Of a DNA stretch of 64,000 nt, positions 45,542 through 59,291 are shown one piece after another. The stretch comes from Hansfordia pulvinata. Its lineage: Eukaryota > Ascomycota > Sordariomycetes > Xylariales. A program made the translations under genes and the position numbers. The stretch spans positions 1-64,000 of the forward strand of contig BJKQ01000025.1 in the NCBI GenBank assembly GCA_006538405.1, read 5' to 3'. The notes under the pieces were generated by a model, which had not been told where the DNA came from, ran no database searches, and saw only the letters and a list, made by a program, of their open reading frames with translations. How positions within the stretch are numbered: the first letter of the stretch is position 1; every line of letters starts with the position of its first letter.

Positions 45542-46913
45542 CTAGTTACCATCTTCCGGAATGAAATTGAACGCGAGCAGCCTGGGCTGCGCCGCCGCGA
45601 GCCTGCGCACGAGAAGCCACTGCACGCTGCGTTGGGAAAAGACCCACGTGTCGAGGAACTTCATGAAGCCGTTAGCCCAGGTGGACATGGCGGTGCTGTT
45701 GCTGGACCCCTCGCACTCGGCCACGACGGCCTCGCGGCGGGAATCCTGGTAGTCCCGGAAGACGGAGGCGAGGCGAGCCGCGCCGGGGCTGGCGGACGGG
45801 CCGCTGGCCTGCTGGAGCGCGTGCAGCCGGTTGGCCAGCGCCACGACATCGACGATGCCGTTGTTGCAGCCGGCGCCGGTGCTGGGAGTGAACTTGTGGG
45901 CGGAGTCGCCTACCAGGACGACGCGCCCCGCCCAGCTCCACTGCTTGACGACGCCCTCCTCGAGGCTCACCAGCCCCGCCTGCGAGCGGCGCTCGTAGGC
46001 GCTGCCGAGGGTCAGGCCCAGGGCGGGAACGAGCGGGAGGTGGCCCCACCGGTCGGCAATGGCGCGCTCATCCGCCTCGGTGAAGCGGATGCGGTCACGG
46101 GTGGGCGCCGCCAGCTTCTCGTAGACGCCCAGGACGGTCGAGTCGTGGCCGGCGAACAGCTGCGTCGAGGCGTCCTTGCCGTGCGTCTCGGCGGTGGTGC
46201 CGGGCTCGAGGCCGGGCGGCGTGGGGATGCGCATCCACAGGCAGCGGTAGGTGGTCAGGAAGGGCTGCTCGTCGTCCACGTCGGCAGCCGCGGCCTTGTC
46301 CCCGGAGTCGAGGGTCATCTGGCGCATCCGGCGGCGGATCGCGCTGTGGGTGCCGTCGGCGCCGATGATGAAGTCGCCCTGGTACGACGTGTTGTCCGTG
46401 CAGGTGACGGTCACACCGTCGTCGGTGACGGCCACCTCGGCCACCTTCTTGTTGGCGAGCAGCTGCGAGCGGGCCGCTGCGGGCAGGCCATCGTGGAGGA
46501 CCTGAGACAGGTCGTGGCGGCTGATGACGTTGGGGAGGGTGCCGTATCTAATGCACATGAAGACGGATTGAGTCAGCGACCAGCACGTCAGGTGGATCTA
46601 GTGTCGGGACTGGGACCGGGACCGGGGCTAACCTCTTCTGTGTCAACTCGAACCAGTGCGCGGTGCCGAGACTGCGGCCCTCGTGGTCGATGCGCGTAAT
46701 GTTGTTCAGATCCGTGGTGACGCGGGCCAGGCTCTCGTTCAGGCCGAGCTGTCGCAAGGCATGCTGGCCCTTGTGGTTGAGGACCAGGTTGGAGCCGGCG
46801 TCGAGAACGAGCTGCGAGCGCTGCTCGAGCAGCACAAAGTCGATCTTGGCGCGGGTGAGCGCGAGCGCAGCCGTGAGTCCGACAGGGCCTCCGCCGACGA
46901 TGATGGCCTTCAT
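45542..46913 (-). CDS. FAD-dependent monooxygenase (PHBH-like, secondary-metabolism type)
   Basis: Two exons on the minus strand, 46633-46913 and 45542-46547, with an 85-bp intron (donor gttagc, acceptor cattag); product 428 residues. The N-terminal Rossmann motif is VGGGPVGLTAALAL (6-19). The DG motif is GADG at 156-159, and the GD motif, VGDSAHKFTPSTGAG, has Gly-Asp at 307-308. These three place it among the single-component flavin monooxygenases of the p-hydroxybenzoate hydroxylase fold. The YGTLPNVISRHDLSQ segment just after the splice and the HKFTP...NNGIVDVVALANRL block are typical of fungal enzymes such as those of meroterpenoid and indole-diterpene pathways. NAD(P)H-dependent hydroxylation or epoxidation is expected; substrate unknown. 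There is no signal peptide or membrane anchor, unlike many PaxM-type enzymes that have a C-terminal anchor. Confidence 0.88.
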
Positions 46914-49900
46914 TGTATGCTCGTAGTTATGGCTAGTTGTTTAGGGTGGGGCGGGCAGGGGTGGATCTGGGGTCCGATGGCTTTCTGGTGCGAGCGGTCT
47001 GGTGAGGCTGGATGTGTGCGTTGGTGATGTGAGCCAGTTAGTCATTCCAGGCCGGCCAACGCTTCAATATATATCTGATGGCCATAAGTGCATGAGAGAG
47101 CCCATCGTGTTCTGAATGACCTCGTCTGCGTGCAGAGACGCGATGCGGCGCGGTGCAATTGTTCTGCGGCATCGTCATGGATGCGCGAGGCGCAATCGCT
47201 CTCGTTCAGTCGGCTCGGTTGGGTCGCCGGTCGGGGCGACGTGATGCCGTGTCGCTCCGCAGGCGACTGGCGCTTGGCTGCCTTCAGGCCTTCAAAGGAC
47301 GCCGTCATCCGCCTGTGGTTGTGTGCCATTCAACCGGATCCCTGCCCAGCCATTTTCCCAAAATGGCAATTTGGCTTCCGCCATAAATCCGACGATCCGG
47401 CTGCAGCCCGGGAGTGGGGCTTCTAGGCCATCTCTCATCGATACAGGGTGACAGGCACGACAGGTACCTGAGAGACGGCCTCCACCTGCCGCTCCTGCCT
47501 GATTGTCACCACTGTTCTGTCGGCGTCAAGACTGCCCGCGTGTGCCCCACAACTGCGAATGCGAGGTGGGGTCTTTGAACTCTTACCATTTCGAGTTAGA
47601 TACCTCGCTTTCCCTTGAGTCAACCTCGCAGAATCGGGCACGTCCCTACACCGTCCCGTCGTCATTGCGCTCCGTTTGCCACGCACAAATGCTTCCACTC
47701 CACTCCTGAGGGCAGCGAAGCCCGAGCCTGTGAGCGCGTTCAGGAACGCCAGCGCATCAACATTCATGAGGGTCCGTGGGCGCTACAGGGCGGTCGAGCT
47801 CATAGACCTTTCGCCGGCAACGTGCAGAGATGGCCATCGCCGCCACAGTCTTGCGGCCCATAGATGCGGTGCACGACTGATCAGGAGCTGGTCTCGCGGC
47901 TCGCATCACTTCTGCCCCACCTTAAGGTAAGCAGCACCAACGTTGTTCCGGCTGGCATCAGTCCCAGCAAGCCCTGACTCGGCATTTCGAACTTTCCGTT
48001 CCTCTCCAACGCAACAGCTACCTACCTCCAGATTGACTCACCTCACGACAGAACAGCTCCGGGGCTCCCGCTGAACCCTGCTCCACACGCCGTCCTGGGC
48101 CCACTGCACCCAGCGTACTTGTAACGGGCCAGCTTCCACCGGAGAAGTTCCCAGCCAAGTCACTAGGGCCACGATGATCCCAGTGTCATAGCCCGGATCA
48201 GACTGCAATCTGGACCACAATAAGGTCACCGGAGACCAGCCGCAGTATTGAGAACATACCAGGTATCAACCCCGACAGTAATAGGCAAGTATGTTCCCAT
48301 CGGTTGTCATACGGGTCAGGCGCTTGTCAAGCCGGTGCTAATTCGTCCGTCGAAGAAGCATCGCCGGAGCAGTGTCGGCGCACGTTGCCAGAGATTGCAC
48401 CCGACCCAGAAACCGACAACTGAATGGCTCTGCCCTCGTTCTTTACCCCGAGCCGGCTCATCCCGACGCTCTAGCAAAGGGGCTTCTCCCCGACACTCCT
48501 TCTGCCCGTAATTTTGGCGTAAATGAGGCCCAGGCTATCAGATTATTGAAGAGTTAAAGCAAGCTGTGATGTCGAAACATACGAATCCCGCAGTATCGAC
48601 ACACTTCATCGTGTCAAGCGCCCACAACAATCGTCGCCTCGAATGTGTGAAGCGGAAACGCCAAGCGAACGGAAACGGCAAAAGAACGACCAATTTAAAG
48701 GGCGAAAGCAAGTCGAGACCTTAATGGCACATCCGAGCCTAATGGCACACCCAAGCCGACCTCCGATCTCCATTGCGCCTCCCGACAACTTTCATGCCCA
48801 GGAATGAATAAGTGCTCTCTGCTCCTCTGTTGATGCTACCACGATCTATCAATGGAGTGGTCAGCGAAGACTATGTCGCCTACCTCTGAGCAAGCCGCGG
48901 CCACCCCGCTCTCGGTTCGGCCAGTATACACAACATTTTTGTTGCTGTATGACTTCGTTACACCAAGATCTGACGACTCAAGCGTGGCCATCTCCCTCAG
49001 AGTCCGAACCCCAGTCCATTTCCGAGATGTAGTGGAGCGGCTCGTCTCGGCCGGTAGCCAACTTGTTGCCGCCATCTTCCCTCCAAACAGGATACTCTGC
49101 TCCATTGAACTGAGGCAATCTCGCCTGAGTGGGTGCTGTGATGCTGCGAGCGAAGCGCGGCTCGACGCAGGCGCAGGTGCTCCTGCCGCGGTGCTGTTGG
49201 TACCAGAATAGTCCGTGCCTCTGATACTCCTGCTGCTTGTCTTTCTGATTCCCGCTGGGAAGGTCTGCCTTGGCCCCTTTCGGCTCTGCCCTGAGAAGTG
49301 GTCCGCCAGCTACGTCTTTCTCAGCTGCCTTCTGGTCTGCTTTCCATGTCCTGGGCCGTTGGCTCTTCACAGATCCATGTCGAGAGCCCCTCTGTGACTC
49401 ATCTTGTGACCCTGGTCGGCCTCTCAGTTGCTCGCTACCTGATTGCGGCCCTGGGAGTTGTCTGGGGCCTGACCGGGCCCCTGGGTCCTTTGTGGCTAGC
49501 CGAGGCAGTACTCCGTGTGGACCACCAGGCATGTTTCTGGGCAGCGACAAAGATCTGTCACCCCTGAAGGCCTCTGGGAAAGCGACAGAACTGTTTGGCG
49601 ATGGTAGTCAGTCCGCGCCGAGTAAAGTCTGATCGTGATCGAAAGCTTACCTACTGCCCCTGTGTGGTTGACTACTTGACGACAGGCTTGTTACTGAGGC
49701 TTGGGCAGTTCGTGGGTTGAATCTGCGCAGTCCGGTCAATACATTCGGCCTTGAGTTTCAGGAGCCACGCAGTGAGCCGTGGGGGTCGCAAGCTAGCAGG
49801 GCTCTCCTTTAAAGAAAGGGACAATGTATTCTCGTCGGGTCGTTCGTCTTGCGTATGGTCGGATTGGGTCGGGGGAGGGCAGGGCCGCGAGGTTGACAAG

Positions 49901-52900
49901 ATCATATATGGGTGAGGCTTCTCGTGCTTAGTCGGGCTCCGGTATTGGTCGATTCGGAATCTCCTGCATGATCCGGTGCTGTTGGTCGAAAATTGAGACG
50001 CCAGGTGTTTGCGTCGGCTGGATCACTATTGTGTCTATCAGGCCACCCTCGTGAGCTTCCCTCGGCTCTCGAGAGCGATTGAACCGCACTGGGCGGCTAA
50101 AGGCCCTGTTTTTTTAAAATGGAATGCACTGAGAACAGGGAACGGAGCGGCTCGTATTCAATTGAGCGTTTGCCCGTTGCCTCGGATAGAGTGAAGTAGC
50201 CGGCGTGCCCGCTGTTGAGTGAATGTATAGACAGAGCTATAGTGGACCGCACACAATCAGGAGTGTTAAAGCGATCTTGTCCTTTCGATGGGGCTCTTCA
50301 CTTTTGATTGTGCAGCTTGTTAATACTTACGCTACAGCCGATCATACTGCTGACGGGAAACCCGTTACACGGGGGACCATCAATCCGGCGGGCGGTATTG
50401 ACAAGATCGAAAGCGATTCCGGGTGCCCGTGATCGGCAAGCAGGTGATTGTTAGATGGAGGGTAGCCCGTGTGGTTTGCGATCCGGGCCGGAGTAGATGC
50501 GGTGGATTGCGCGCGCGAGCGCCTCGACTCTTCTGCCTCTGGTTTGGCCATTCGCGACAGTGATGCGCCGTGTTAGGAACGAGTCACCAGGTCATGGCGT
50601 CTGGCAGTATGCGATAGCCATTTGCGGTTCCGATCCAGCTACGTCGACCACCTCTCCCTTTACCTGGGCCTCATTCGTCTCCGGTCCATTATATCTCTCT
50701 CACGGTCCAACCAGGTCTTGGCTCCACGGTCGCGTACTTCAGCAATTCTATGCCTGTAGAAGTAACTAAGGTAAGGTACTTATCTTTGAATAAGAATGGC
50801 TCCGTGATTGTTGCCGCGACCTCTGAACTTTGCGCCAACTACCTACCATCGGCCGCTTATTTCCTCCAACAGTGTTCGAGCAATCAATTGGTCTCGCAGC
50901 TCGTCTAGTTAGTGCCAAATGCGTCGCCGTCGTTAATTCTATTCGTCAAGCATTTGCAGACCGGAAGGTAGAATGCGTCGACGATAGTCTCGAAGATGGA
51001 GGTGTAATGGCTGGTTATCCCCGAACTGTCTCCTTCACGGTAGTGAACATGGTTGAGCAGAGGAGCCAAACTCCCGAAAGAGAACAGCACCCGAGGGCTT
51101 TGGTGTCGACTGCGGTGGTGAAGCGTTACCGGATGGCGGCTCTAGCGATTACCCCAGTGTCAAGGTTGCTGAGCTCGACCGGGACAATCCCCCGCCGCTT
51201 AAGCTGCCCAGAGGCGACCTTTCAAAGCACGTAGAAGCCTCCTGGCCGCTATAGGCGTCGTGCTGGGACGTTTTAATGCAGGGAGGGCTGTGGACCGTTG
51301 ACCACCTATCAAGCGATTTGTGTCAGGGATGACTCTGAGGCCCTGGCCCTACGAAGAGTGAGAAGGCGACCGACTCGATTCGGTATCCTGCAAAAGGGAG
51401 CGGCTTATCCGGCGTTCCCAAACAGAGCAAGCGGGGAATTGATTTTCCTTGCATGGCGACCAAAGATCGGGAGCGAGGCAGGTTCAAATAAATACCATGT
51501 AGCTGGATTACGCGAGGGTAGCCAGGATGCGGCAGCAAGGGCTGCGAGGGGCCATGCGACGGTAGAGTGGGCAGGAAAGAAGCAGAAGCAGGCGCAGAAG
51601 TAGCCGCAGAGGTCCAAGTGAAGGCGGAACGGCAGAAGTAGTAACAGAGGCAGAGGCAAGAACAAGGGAAAGTTGGAAGAGATATCACAGGGTGCCACCA
51701 TTTTGCAGTCGCGGCTGATGTAGGCCCGGCAGTTGCTGTTGATTTGATTTCTTCCATCCATGGATCTGTCTGGAGGTACGCTCTGAAAGTCACGCCGAAA
51801 CAATAGGAGACACGAGGCGGTCCGGCCGGGAGGCTTTGTTTGTTTGCAGCATGACGCGGCGCGGGATTGGTCACGAAAAGCCGAAACAGAAAAGCATACC
51901 GTATGATGAACATGGATGAATACGATCCATCATGAAGCTCATTGCGGTGTGCTGTAATGCCCTGTCTCCGTGTACCTTTTAGCGCGCATTGAGCTGCTAC
52001 TCGTATACGCGCGCAGCCGCAGCCCAGCGTTTTTAGCGCCTTTCACACTCCCTGCAGTGGATACTTCATGAAGACGCTGCCCAAATGGAACTTCAATCAT
52101 TCAATGGCCGTCACGGGTACCGTACATACCCGTCTCTGTCTCTTGAATGTCGTGCTGACATTGTCGCCGGGTCTGAGATCAGGGACGGTGATTTGGTGGA
52201 CGGACAGTCTGAACGGGAAGTATTTAAGATATAGCAGAGAGGCATCTAGAATACTCTGACCTCTGCGCTCCACGGTACCATAATCGTCCAGGCACAGTGG
52301 TTCCACGGCTTGGAATCACCTCTCTGAGTTAGCCTTTTGAGCCGTTTGCTATTTCTGGATGTACTGAAGACAGGAAGCAACCTGTTGGTGGGTTCGGGCT
52401 GTACCGCACGGACAATAACGGGGTCGCCGGCCAAAACTGGCGAGGGCGTTTGCTGCCGTGCACACTGGACATCACAATCAAACAATCGAATTGAATGTCC
52501 CAGACCGACCAGTTATTTACGGTCGTTTCCTTCCGCAACGGAGCCGACCAAAGTCTTACGGCCCCGGATCTGATCTGTCAGTGCAGTATCGCGTCTGTCA
52601 TTTGGTGGCTTGCTTGAAGGCCTCACAACGACTCTGATCTCTTCCTTCATCCAATCTGCAACTCATAAACCAGGATACACATAAATACACTGGCGTGCCG
52701 ATTGCGTCAAGCGCAGACCAAAGCTGCCCCTTATCTCCACCGCGCTGTACAACTCTTTCGCCGATCCGACTTGATGGGGTTCGTTTGCTGCCCAGGTTCA
52801 AGAAACGCCACTTCCCATGTAGCCAGTGTGAAGTCCCCGACCAGTCCTTTGTCAAACCCTTGAGTTGGTCAACGAATCTGCCCAGGAAGCCTTGACATCC

Positions 52901-53610
52901 ACGCTGAGTACGTGAGATACTGGGACTGGTGCATTCCAGAAGCCTTGAATGGAGCGCCCAAGGCGGCAGCCGAGAATGACACAAACTCCCTGAGAGCCAG
53001 TCAGCGTAAGGCCCGGGGCTACAGTCCCTCTACCAGACCTTACTTGATCGTCACGTCGGCCTTGTAGCGATAAAGCTTCGCCCCTCTTTCGTGCTCCATT
53101 TGCGAAAGAGGCGGCATTGCCTCAGCTCCTCCATTAGCAGCGTTCTCGGCACGGGGAAACGCTGTTAAGTGGGATGGGCTTTCCGCTTCTCTGGGTTTGG
53201 TATCCGGTCTACACAATCCTCGCCGTTTTCGGATGGGTGCAGCCTCTAGCCGGTTTGTCACCCCCAACTTCGTGTTTTCCTGGACACGTACAAGGCATCC
53301 CCGAGATTGTTTCTTTTGCCAGTTGGCATTCGCCGCTGATGTAGGCAGCTTGCCAGGCATATCCAGAGCTTTGGTTTCACTGGTCTCTCCACACTGGGGT
53401 TGACGCCTGGCGCTCAACCAGCTTCATGGACAGGCAATCTCGGGTTGCCGCACTCGCGGATAGGGTCAAAGCGACACCACCCGAGGTTGCACAGCAAATC
53501 TTGGCAGCATAGGCTCCATGAGCACGAGCCGATCAAGCCAGGCAAACAATACCTAGCGGCTCGACACGCCCTATATAGCACCCCTTTTCCTCTCTCATAT
53601 ACCGCGCGGG
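46914..53610. other. 6.7-kb gene-poor region
   Basis: No gene could be supported. Candidates considered: a minus-strand frame with ATG at 49532 ending at 48978 (184 residues, Gln/Arg/Gly/Ser-rich, acidic end), a minus-strand frame at 53040-53417, and one at 51323-51913. None has a domain or signal peptide, and GC-rich DNA readily opens such frames. A purine-rich low-complexity stretch of GCAGAAG-like units lies at about 51575-51665. Base composition is normal and there is no RIP pattern, so it is not simply a decayed transposon. Multi-exon genes with very short exons could have been missed. Confidence 0.45.
53572..53577 (+). promoter_or_regulatory. TATA box candidate
   Basis: TATATA about 35 bp before the ATG at 53611 and about 112 bp before the in-frame ATG at 53689. 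The normal TATA to transcription-start distance would put the start just in front of 53611, so the second ATG may be the one used. Confidence 0.35.
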
Positions 53611-54489
53611 ATGTTTGTCCGCCCCTTCCTAAATCTGAAATCTCCCTCTTCGACTGATCCCAAAGCCTCGCAACTGTACACGGTCAGCATGTCGGGCAGA
53701 ACTAGGGAGGACCCGATCGATCTCACGTTGGATGATGCGGATATGCCCCCAGCACCCAGGCGCCGCGAAGCCTATCCCACTTTGAAGGTTGTGGAGGCCC
53801 CTACAAGTGATGCGCCGATGGGTCATTCCGATCTTACTTCAGAAGACATCGAAGCGCCCGCTGTACCTAGGCGTGACACTGTTCCAATCTCGGAATACGA
53901 CGAGCGTCCTGCCGCGCCAGGAGGCGACAGCAGTCTCAAATCCGAGAGAAAGGAAGTACTGCATGAGCCCACCCACAACTTCGCTCCTGGGGCGGCATTC
54001 TTCGCGGGGTGGGACGCGGCGCAGTGCGACCGGCTCTCGCACCAGGACCTCCTCGTGTACGACGAGGAGGCCGCCAGGCGCGATCCCCGGCAGGCCGTCG
54101 TGGGCCTCTTCTCGCCGTCCGGCGACCTGCGGCTGGTCAAGCTGGTCCGGCAGAACCAGCTCTCGGTGTACATCTCCGAGCACAACCTGGGGGAGCAGCG
54201 AGCGGCGGTCTTGCCCATCGCGGACGGGGACATTGACGAGTCGGAGCGCCTGGTTGAGGAGGTCGAGATCGGCTATGAACGGCTGGCACCGACGTGGGAC
54301 CTGTCGGACCGGGGAGGCAGGAAGACCCTGGCCCAGTTCATCGACCATTCGGCCTGGCGCTCGCAAATGAAGGTTAAAGGGAGATTCCGCTGGCCGTTCG
54401 AGCCCAAAGCGTGCCCCGAGACGCTCGGGTTCTTGTCTCGCAGGGGAGGCGAGAGGCGCGGGCCGCCGCAACATAGAGCTGACGATTGA
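53611..54489 (+). CDS. Hypothetical protein with a SUMO-interaction-like motif
   Basis: 292 residues from the ATG at 53611, or 266 from Met27 (53689), which directly precedes the motif region. Residues 35-42 read PIDLTLDD, the hydrophobic core plus acidic tail of a classic SUMO-interacting motif. The next 80 residues are disordered, Pro- and charge-rich. From about residue 122 a compact-looking region follows (FAPGAAFFAGWDAAQCDRL, then a beta-rich GLFSPSGDLRLVKLV segment, then helices). It includes a single Cys and several Trp. No known domain is recognised. The first part is moderately GC and the second part markedly GC-richer, so the protein may be mosaic. A TATA sequence lies at 53572-53577. 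A nuclear role is suggested by the motif only. Confidence 0.6.
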   Translation: MFVRPFLNLKSPSSTDPKASQLYTVSMSGRTREDPIDLTLDDADMPPAPRRREAYPTLKVVEAPTSDAPMGHSDLTSEDIEAPAVPRRDTVPISEYDERPAAPGGDSSLKSERKEVLHEPTHNFAPGAAFFAGWDAAQCDRLSHQDLLVYDEEAARRDPRQAVVGLFSPSGDLRLVKLVRQNQLSVYISEHNLGEQRAAVLPIADGDIDESERLVEEVEIGYERLAPTWDLSDRGGRKTLAQFIDHSAWRSQMKVKGRFRWPFEPKACPETLGFLSRRGGERRGPPQHRADD

Positions 54490-55333
54490 GATATGAGCAA
54501 GGTTGTTGGGGTCGATGGGTGGAATTAAGCGACTGCATTTTGGTGGTGATAGGGGACGAGGTGTCGGGAATGGTCTTCTTGGTCCTCCGAGAGACCTCAA
54601 CGGAGATGCTGGGGACTAATACCAATACACATTATTCTCAACAGATTCTGTCATCCCCGGAATACCTAGATATCTAGATGATAGCACTGCCCTCCCTCAG
54701 CAGAATTCCCGGGGGTTCGAAAAGGCAGGCTGCTGTTAACGGTACTAGCTGTGATTCTGAAGCGCAACATCATGTGCTTGTTCGCCAGCCGGTCACCAAC
54801 CAACAAGCGCACGTGTGGGTGTCTGGTTGAACCGCGTAGATCGATAACACGGCGGTTAGTCGGATTCATCTAAATCGGCCAGAACACCTATCTACTTGAA
54901 CATGTCGGTCACCGCCTCGCACCAGTAAGCCATACATGCTCATGCCATCGAGCGGACCGCCTTCCACACGACTGCGCTGATCTGGCTCACACGTGTCTGT
55001 AGCGACGCGTACTCCGGATTGAGCTCTGCTCTGATAGGAATAAACACTCCGACCCTCCAGCGAGCAGGTGAGTCTACTTACATCGCCTGTCCGTGGCAAG
55101 CAGACGCTGTACTCAACGGTGCGGAGTGACGGCCAGAGGCAGTACCTCAACCGGGAGAGGTCCGACAGTGAACCCCGATTGCGTCTGTGCCGGTGTAAAC
55201 GGACGCGAGAGTGTCGTGGGCACCGTTTCATGTGGAGGCATGTGCCGTCTCCGTATTATGCAGCTGAGTTGTTCACGCCCGATTCTCCCTTATAAGTACA
55301 GCGCCAGCCCTATGTACAGTGGCAGGGCATAAA
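54490..55333. other. Intergenic before an inserted element
   Basis: 845 bp downstream of the SUMO-motif gene. Only short frames (54666-54869, 54866-55231, 55068-55332), overlapping in opposite directions. No gene is seen. Confidence 0.45.
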
Positions 55334-55368
55334 AAACGACCGCCGCCCCTTTTCCTACCAAAACAGGC
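55334..55368 (+). repeat. Left terminal inverted repeat
   Basis: 35 bp, inverted partner of 55841-55875. 23 of 35 positions are identical in two blocks. Confidence 0.75.
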
Positions 55369-55840
55369 ACTTTTAAACCACGAGTTATATACGTAATATA
55401 AAGGCTAAAAGCTTGAAATTAAATTAATAAGTAAACTCGCTTTAAAAGTTTATAATGATTTATTTTTCTTTTAATGTTTTTATATATAAAAGCTTATATA
55501 AGTTATTAAAAATAAGTAAGATTAAGGCGAAATTTCTTTTTTATTAAATTAAGATAATATAAATACTTATCAACTTTATAAGTATTTATACTTAATTTAA
55601 AAGGTCGTAAAAGCTTATTATAATTAAAGACTTACTTTATATTATTTTTTAAAATTAATAATTAGTTTAACTTGATTCTAAAACATTTTCAGCTTATCTT
55701 TAAAAATTAATTATAATACGTAAAGAAATAAAGAGATATAATAAAGCTGATTATATAAGAAAGCAAGATCGAAATTATGCTTAATATTAATCTTAAAGTT
55801 AAAACCTACGATATTGTAAAGTTATAGGTCTTGAAAGTAG

Positions 55841-55875
55841 GCCTGTTTTGGTGAGAAATAAGGGGGCGGTCGTTT
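55841..55875 (-). repeat. Right terminal inverted repeat
   Basis: 35 bp, inverted partner of 55334-55368. Flanked on its outer side by TA. Confidence 0.75.
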
Positions 55876-56493
55876 ATTCTGTCCACCGACTGTAACTGTG
55901 CAAAGCGCCGGGTTGAGTGAGGACCGATTGAATCCAGGACCTTTGCATGGTGTAGATGTTGAACATCATGACCGGCTTTGAAGTGGTCCATCACGTCTTC
56001 GCTTCAAACGTTGACGCGAACTGCCAACTGTTTATGCTCTCGACCATTTCCAGCAGTGGCTGCCCCGCCTGGACTTTGGTGCCCCATCACCAGGGCTGCT
56101 CCAGGCCGTGCTGTTGACGCCACCAATACCCTCAGGTCTCGCGCTTCAGAAGCCGTGGATCAACGCGTCCATCAATTTAATAACCATCTGCTGCCCAGCG
56201 CTGCGCTCGACGGGATTAAATGCTTCTTATACGTTGTGATTGTAAGGCATGGCTAATGTCTGTGCGTACTAGACTCGGTTACGTGTTTTCTTGTTGCGTT
56301 GGTGGACGTTGGGTACATCCCATGATAGGTACCTCCAGCTGTCAACTACCTGGTACTTCGCCTGCCCTACATCTCAGCCCCGACACAGCGGCCGGTCCGC
56401 TGTCTTCCGCCCTTCTCCGCCCGCCCATCGTACGCGGCAACCACCGACCTCCTCCTCCACACCAAGCAGTGGAATCCCCCCACCCAATGTCTC
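55876..56493. other. Intergenic, 3' side of the mutase gene
   Basis: About 620 bp between the element and the stop codon of the minus-strand mutase gene. Frames at 55978-56256 and 56220-56546 lack domains. No gene is seen. Confidence 0.45.
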
Positions 56494-58571
<2,078 letters not shown>

Positions 58572-59291
58572 GTTAGTCACACTGGTAGGTGCTTTGTGGT
58601 ACGGGGCTGCACTCACAATTGTGCGGATGCCATGGTGGGAAGCGAATCGGCAGAAGTGAACGGTCCATGTACTGAAAGAAGATCCACGTCGCGATGTCTG
58701 GATCGCGAGGAAATAAACAGAGTCAGAAGTCGGCGAGGTGCTATATGCTTCTTCATACCCATCCACCAGTCTGGCGCAGTCCACGGGTCTTTATAAGTCG
58801 GCCGCACAGCCATCTCCGAGCTCTGTTGAGCTTCAGGGGCTGGTAGACCATCCTCCGAGCCAATCGGACGGTCATTCCGGCGGGCGGCGTAGCCACCCTC
58901 CGAGCCAGGCAGACGCATCCGAACTTGCTATCCTTTTCGAAGAATCCGAAACAACGGACGGTCGCGCTGTACGCGCGTAACATCTTTTCACGAGTGATGG
59001 GTAAGTGCGGTGCCGCTCGGTGTACGGGTTCCTGCCGGAGTCCTGGCCCCTATGCCAGGAAGCAGGGCCTGGTCGGAAGGTTCACCCAGTACGCCGAGGC
59101 GGGGTTCCTTTTCACGAATGTGATGCGCACCGCCGCGACACCTCTTACTATGTGTTGTCCATGACCGTCTTAAAGTAAGTAGAAAAGGGCTTGATTCATT
59201 GATCGATCTAGAGTGCGGAGGAGGGGGGTGGGTTGAGATTCGTCGCCCGCGATTTCCATAAGGACTGCCCGGGCTCAGCAGACGAGTCCAT
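58572..59291. other. Intergenic, promoter side of the mutase gene
   Basis: 720 bp between the mutase start and the kinase pseudogene, both on the minus strand. Frames at 58753-58983 and 58988-59410 lack domains. Confidence 0.45.

Larger units (their letters stand above)
55334..55875. mobile_element. RIP-damaged MITE-like element with 35-bp terminal inverted repeats
   Basis: 542 bp. Left end 55334-55368 and right end 55841-55875 are inverted copies. The outer 11 bases (AAACGACCGCC) and inner 12 bases (ACCAAAACAGGC) are identical, and the 12 between them differ. Similarity extends inward a few more bases with C to T and G to A changes. TA dinucleotides sit just outside both ends (55330 region and 55875-55876), compatible with the TA target duplication of Tc1/mariner elements. 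The interior (about 470 bp) is very AT-rich, poor in CpA, and has no reading frame, consistent with RIP. It is too short to encode a transposase, so it is a non-autonomous element or a deletion derivative. It sits between the SUMO-motif gene and the 3' end of the galactopyranose mutase gene. Confidence 0.75.

Noticed and set aside
45428..46699. 423-residue plus-strand frame opposite the FAD monooxygenase
   Set aside because: Antisense shadow. The minus strand carries all three flavoprotein motifs and a valid intron.
14941..46913. A complete secondary-metabolite gene cluster
   Set aside because: Tailoring, transport and regulatory genes are present but spread over 32 kb with unrelated genes between them. 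No backbone synthase is visible.
48978..49532. 184-residue minus-strand frame with an acidic C-terminus
   Set aside because: It could be the end of a gene, but the composition is low-complexity, no domain is seen and no upstream exon joins convincingly.
51323..51913. 196-residue minus-strand frame
   Set aside because: It covers a purine-rich low-complexity stretch. The Leu/Ser/Cys-rich peptide is what the complement of GAAGCAG-like repeats gives.
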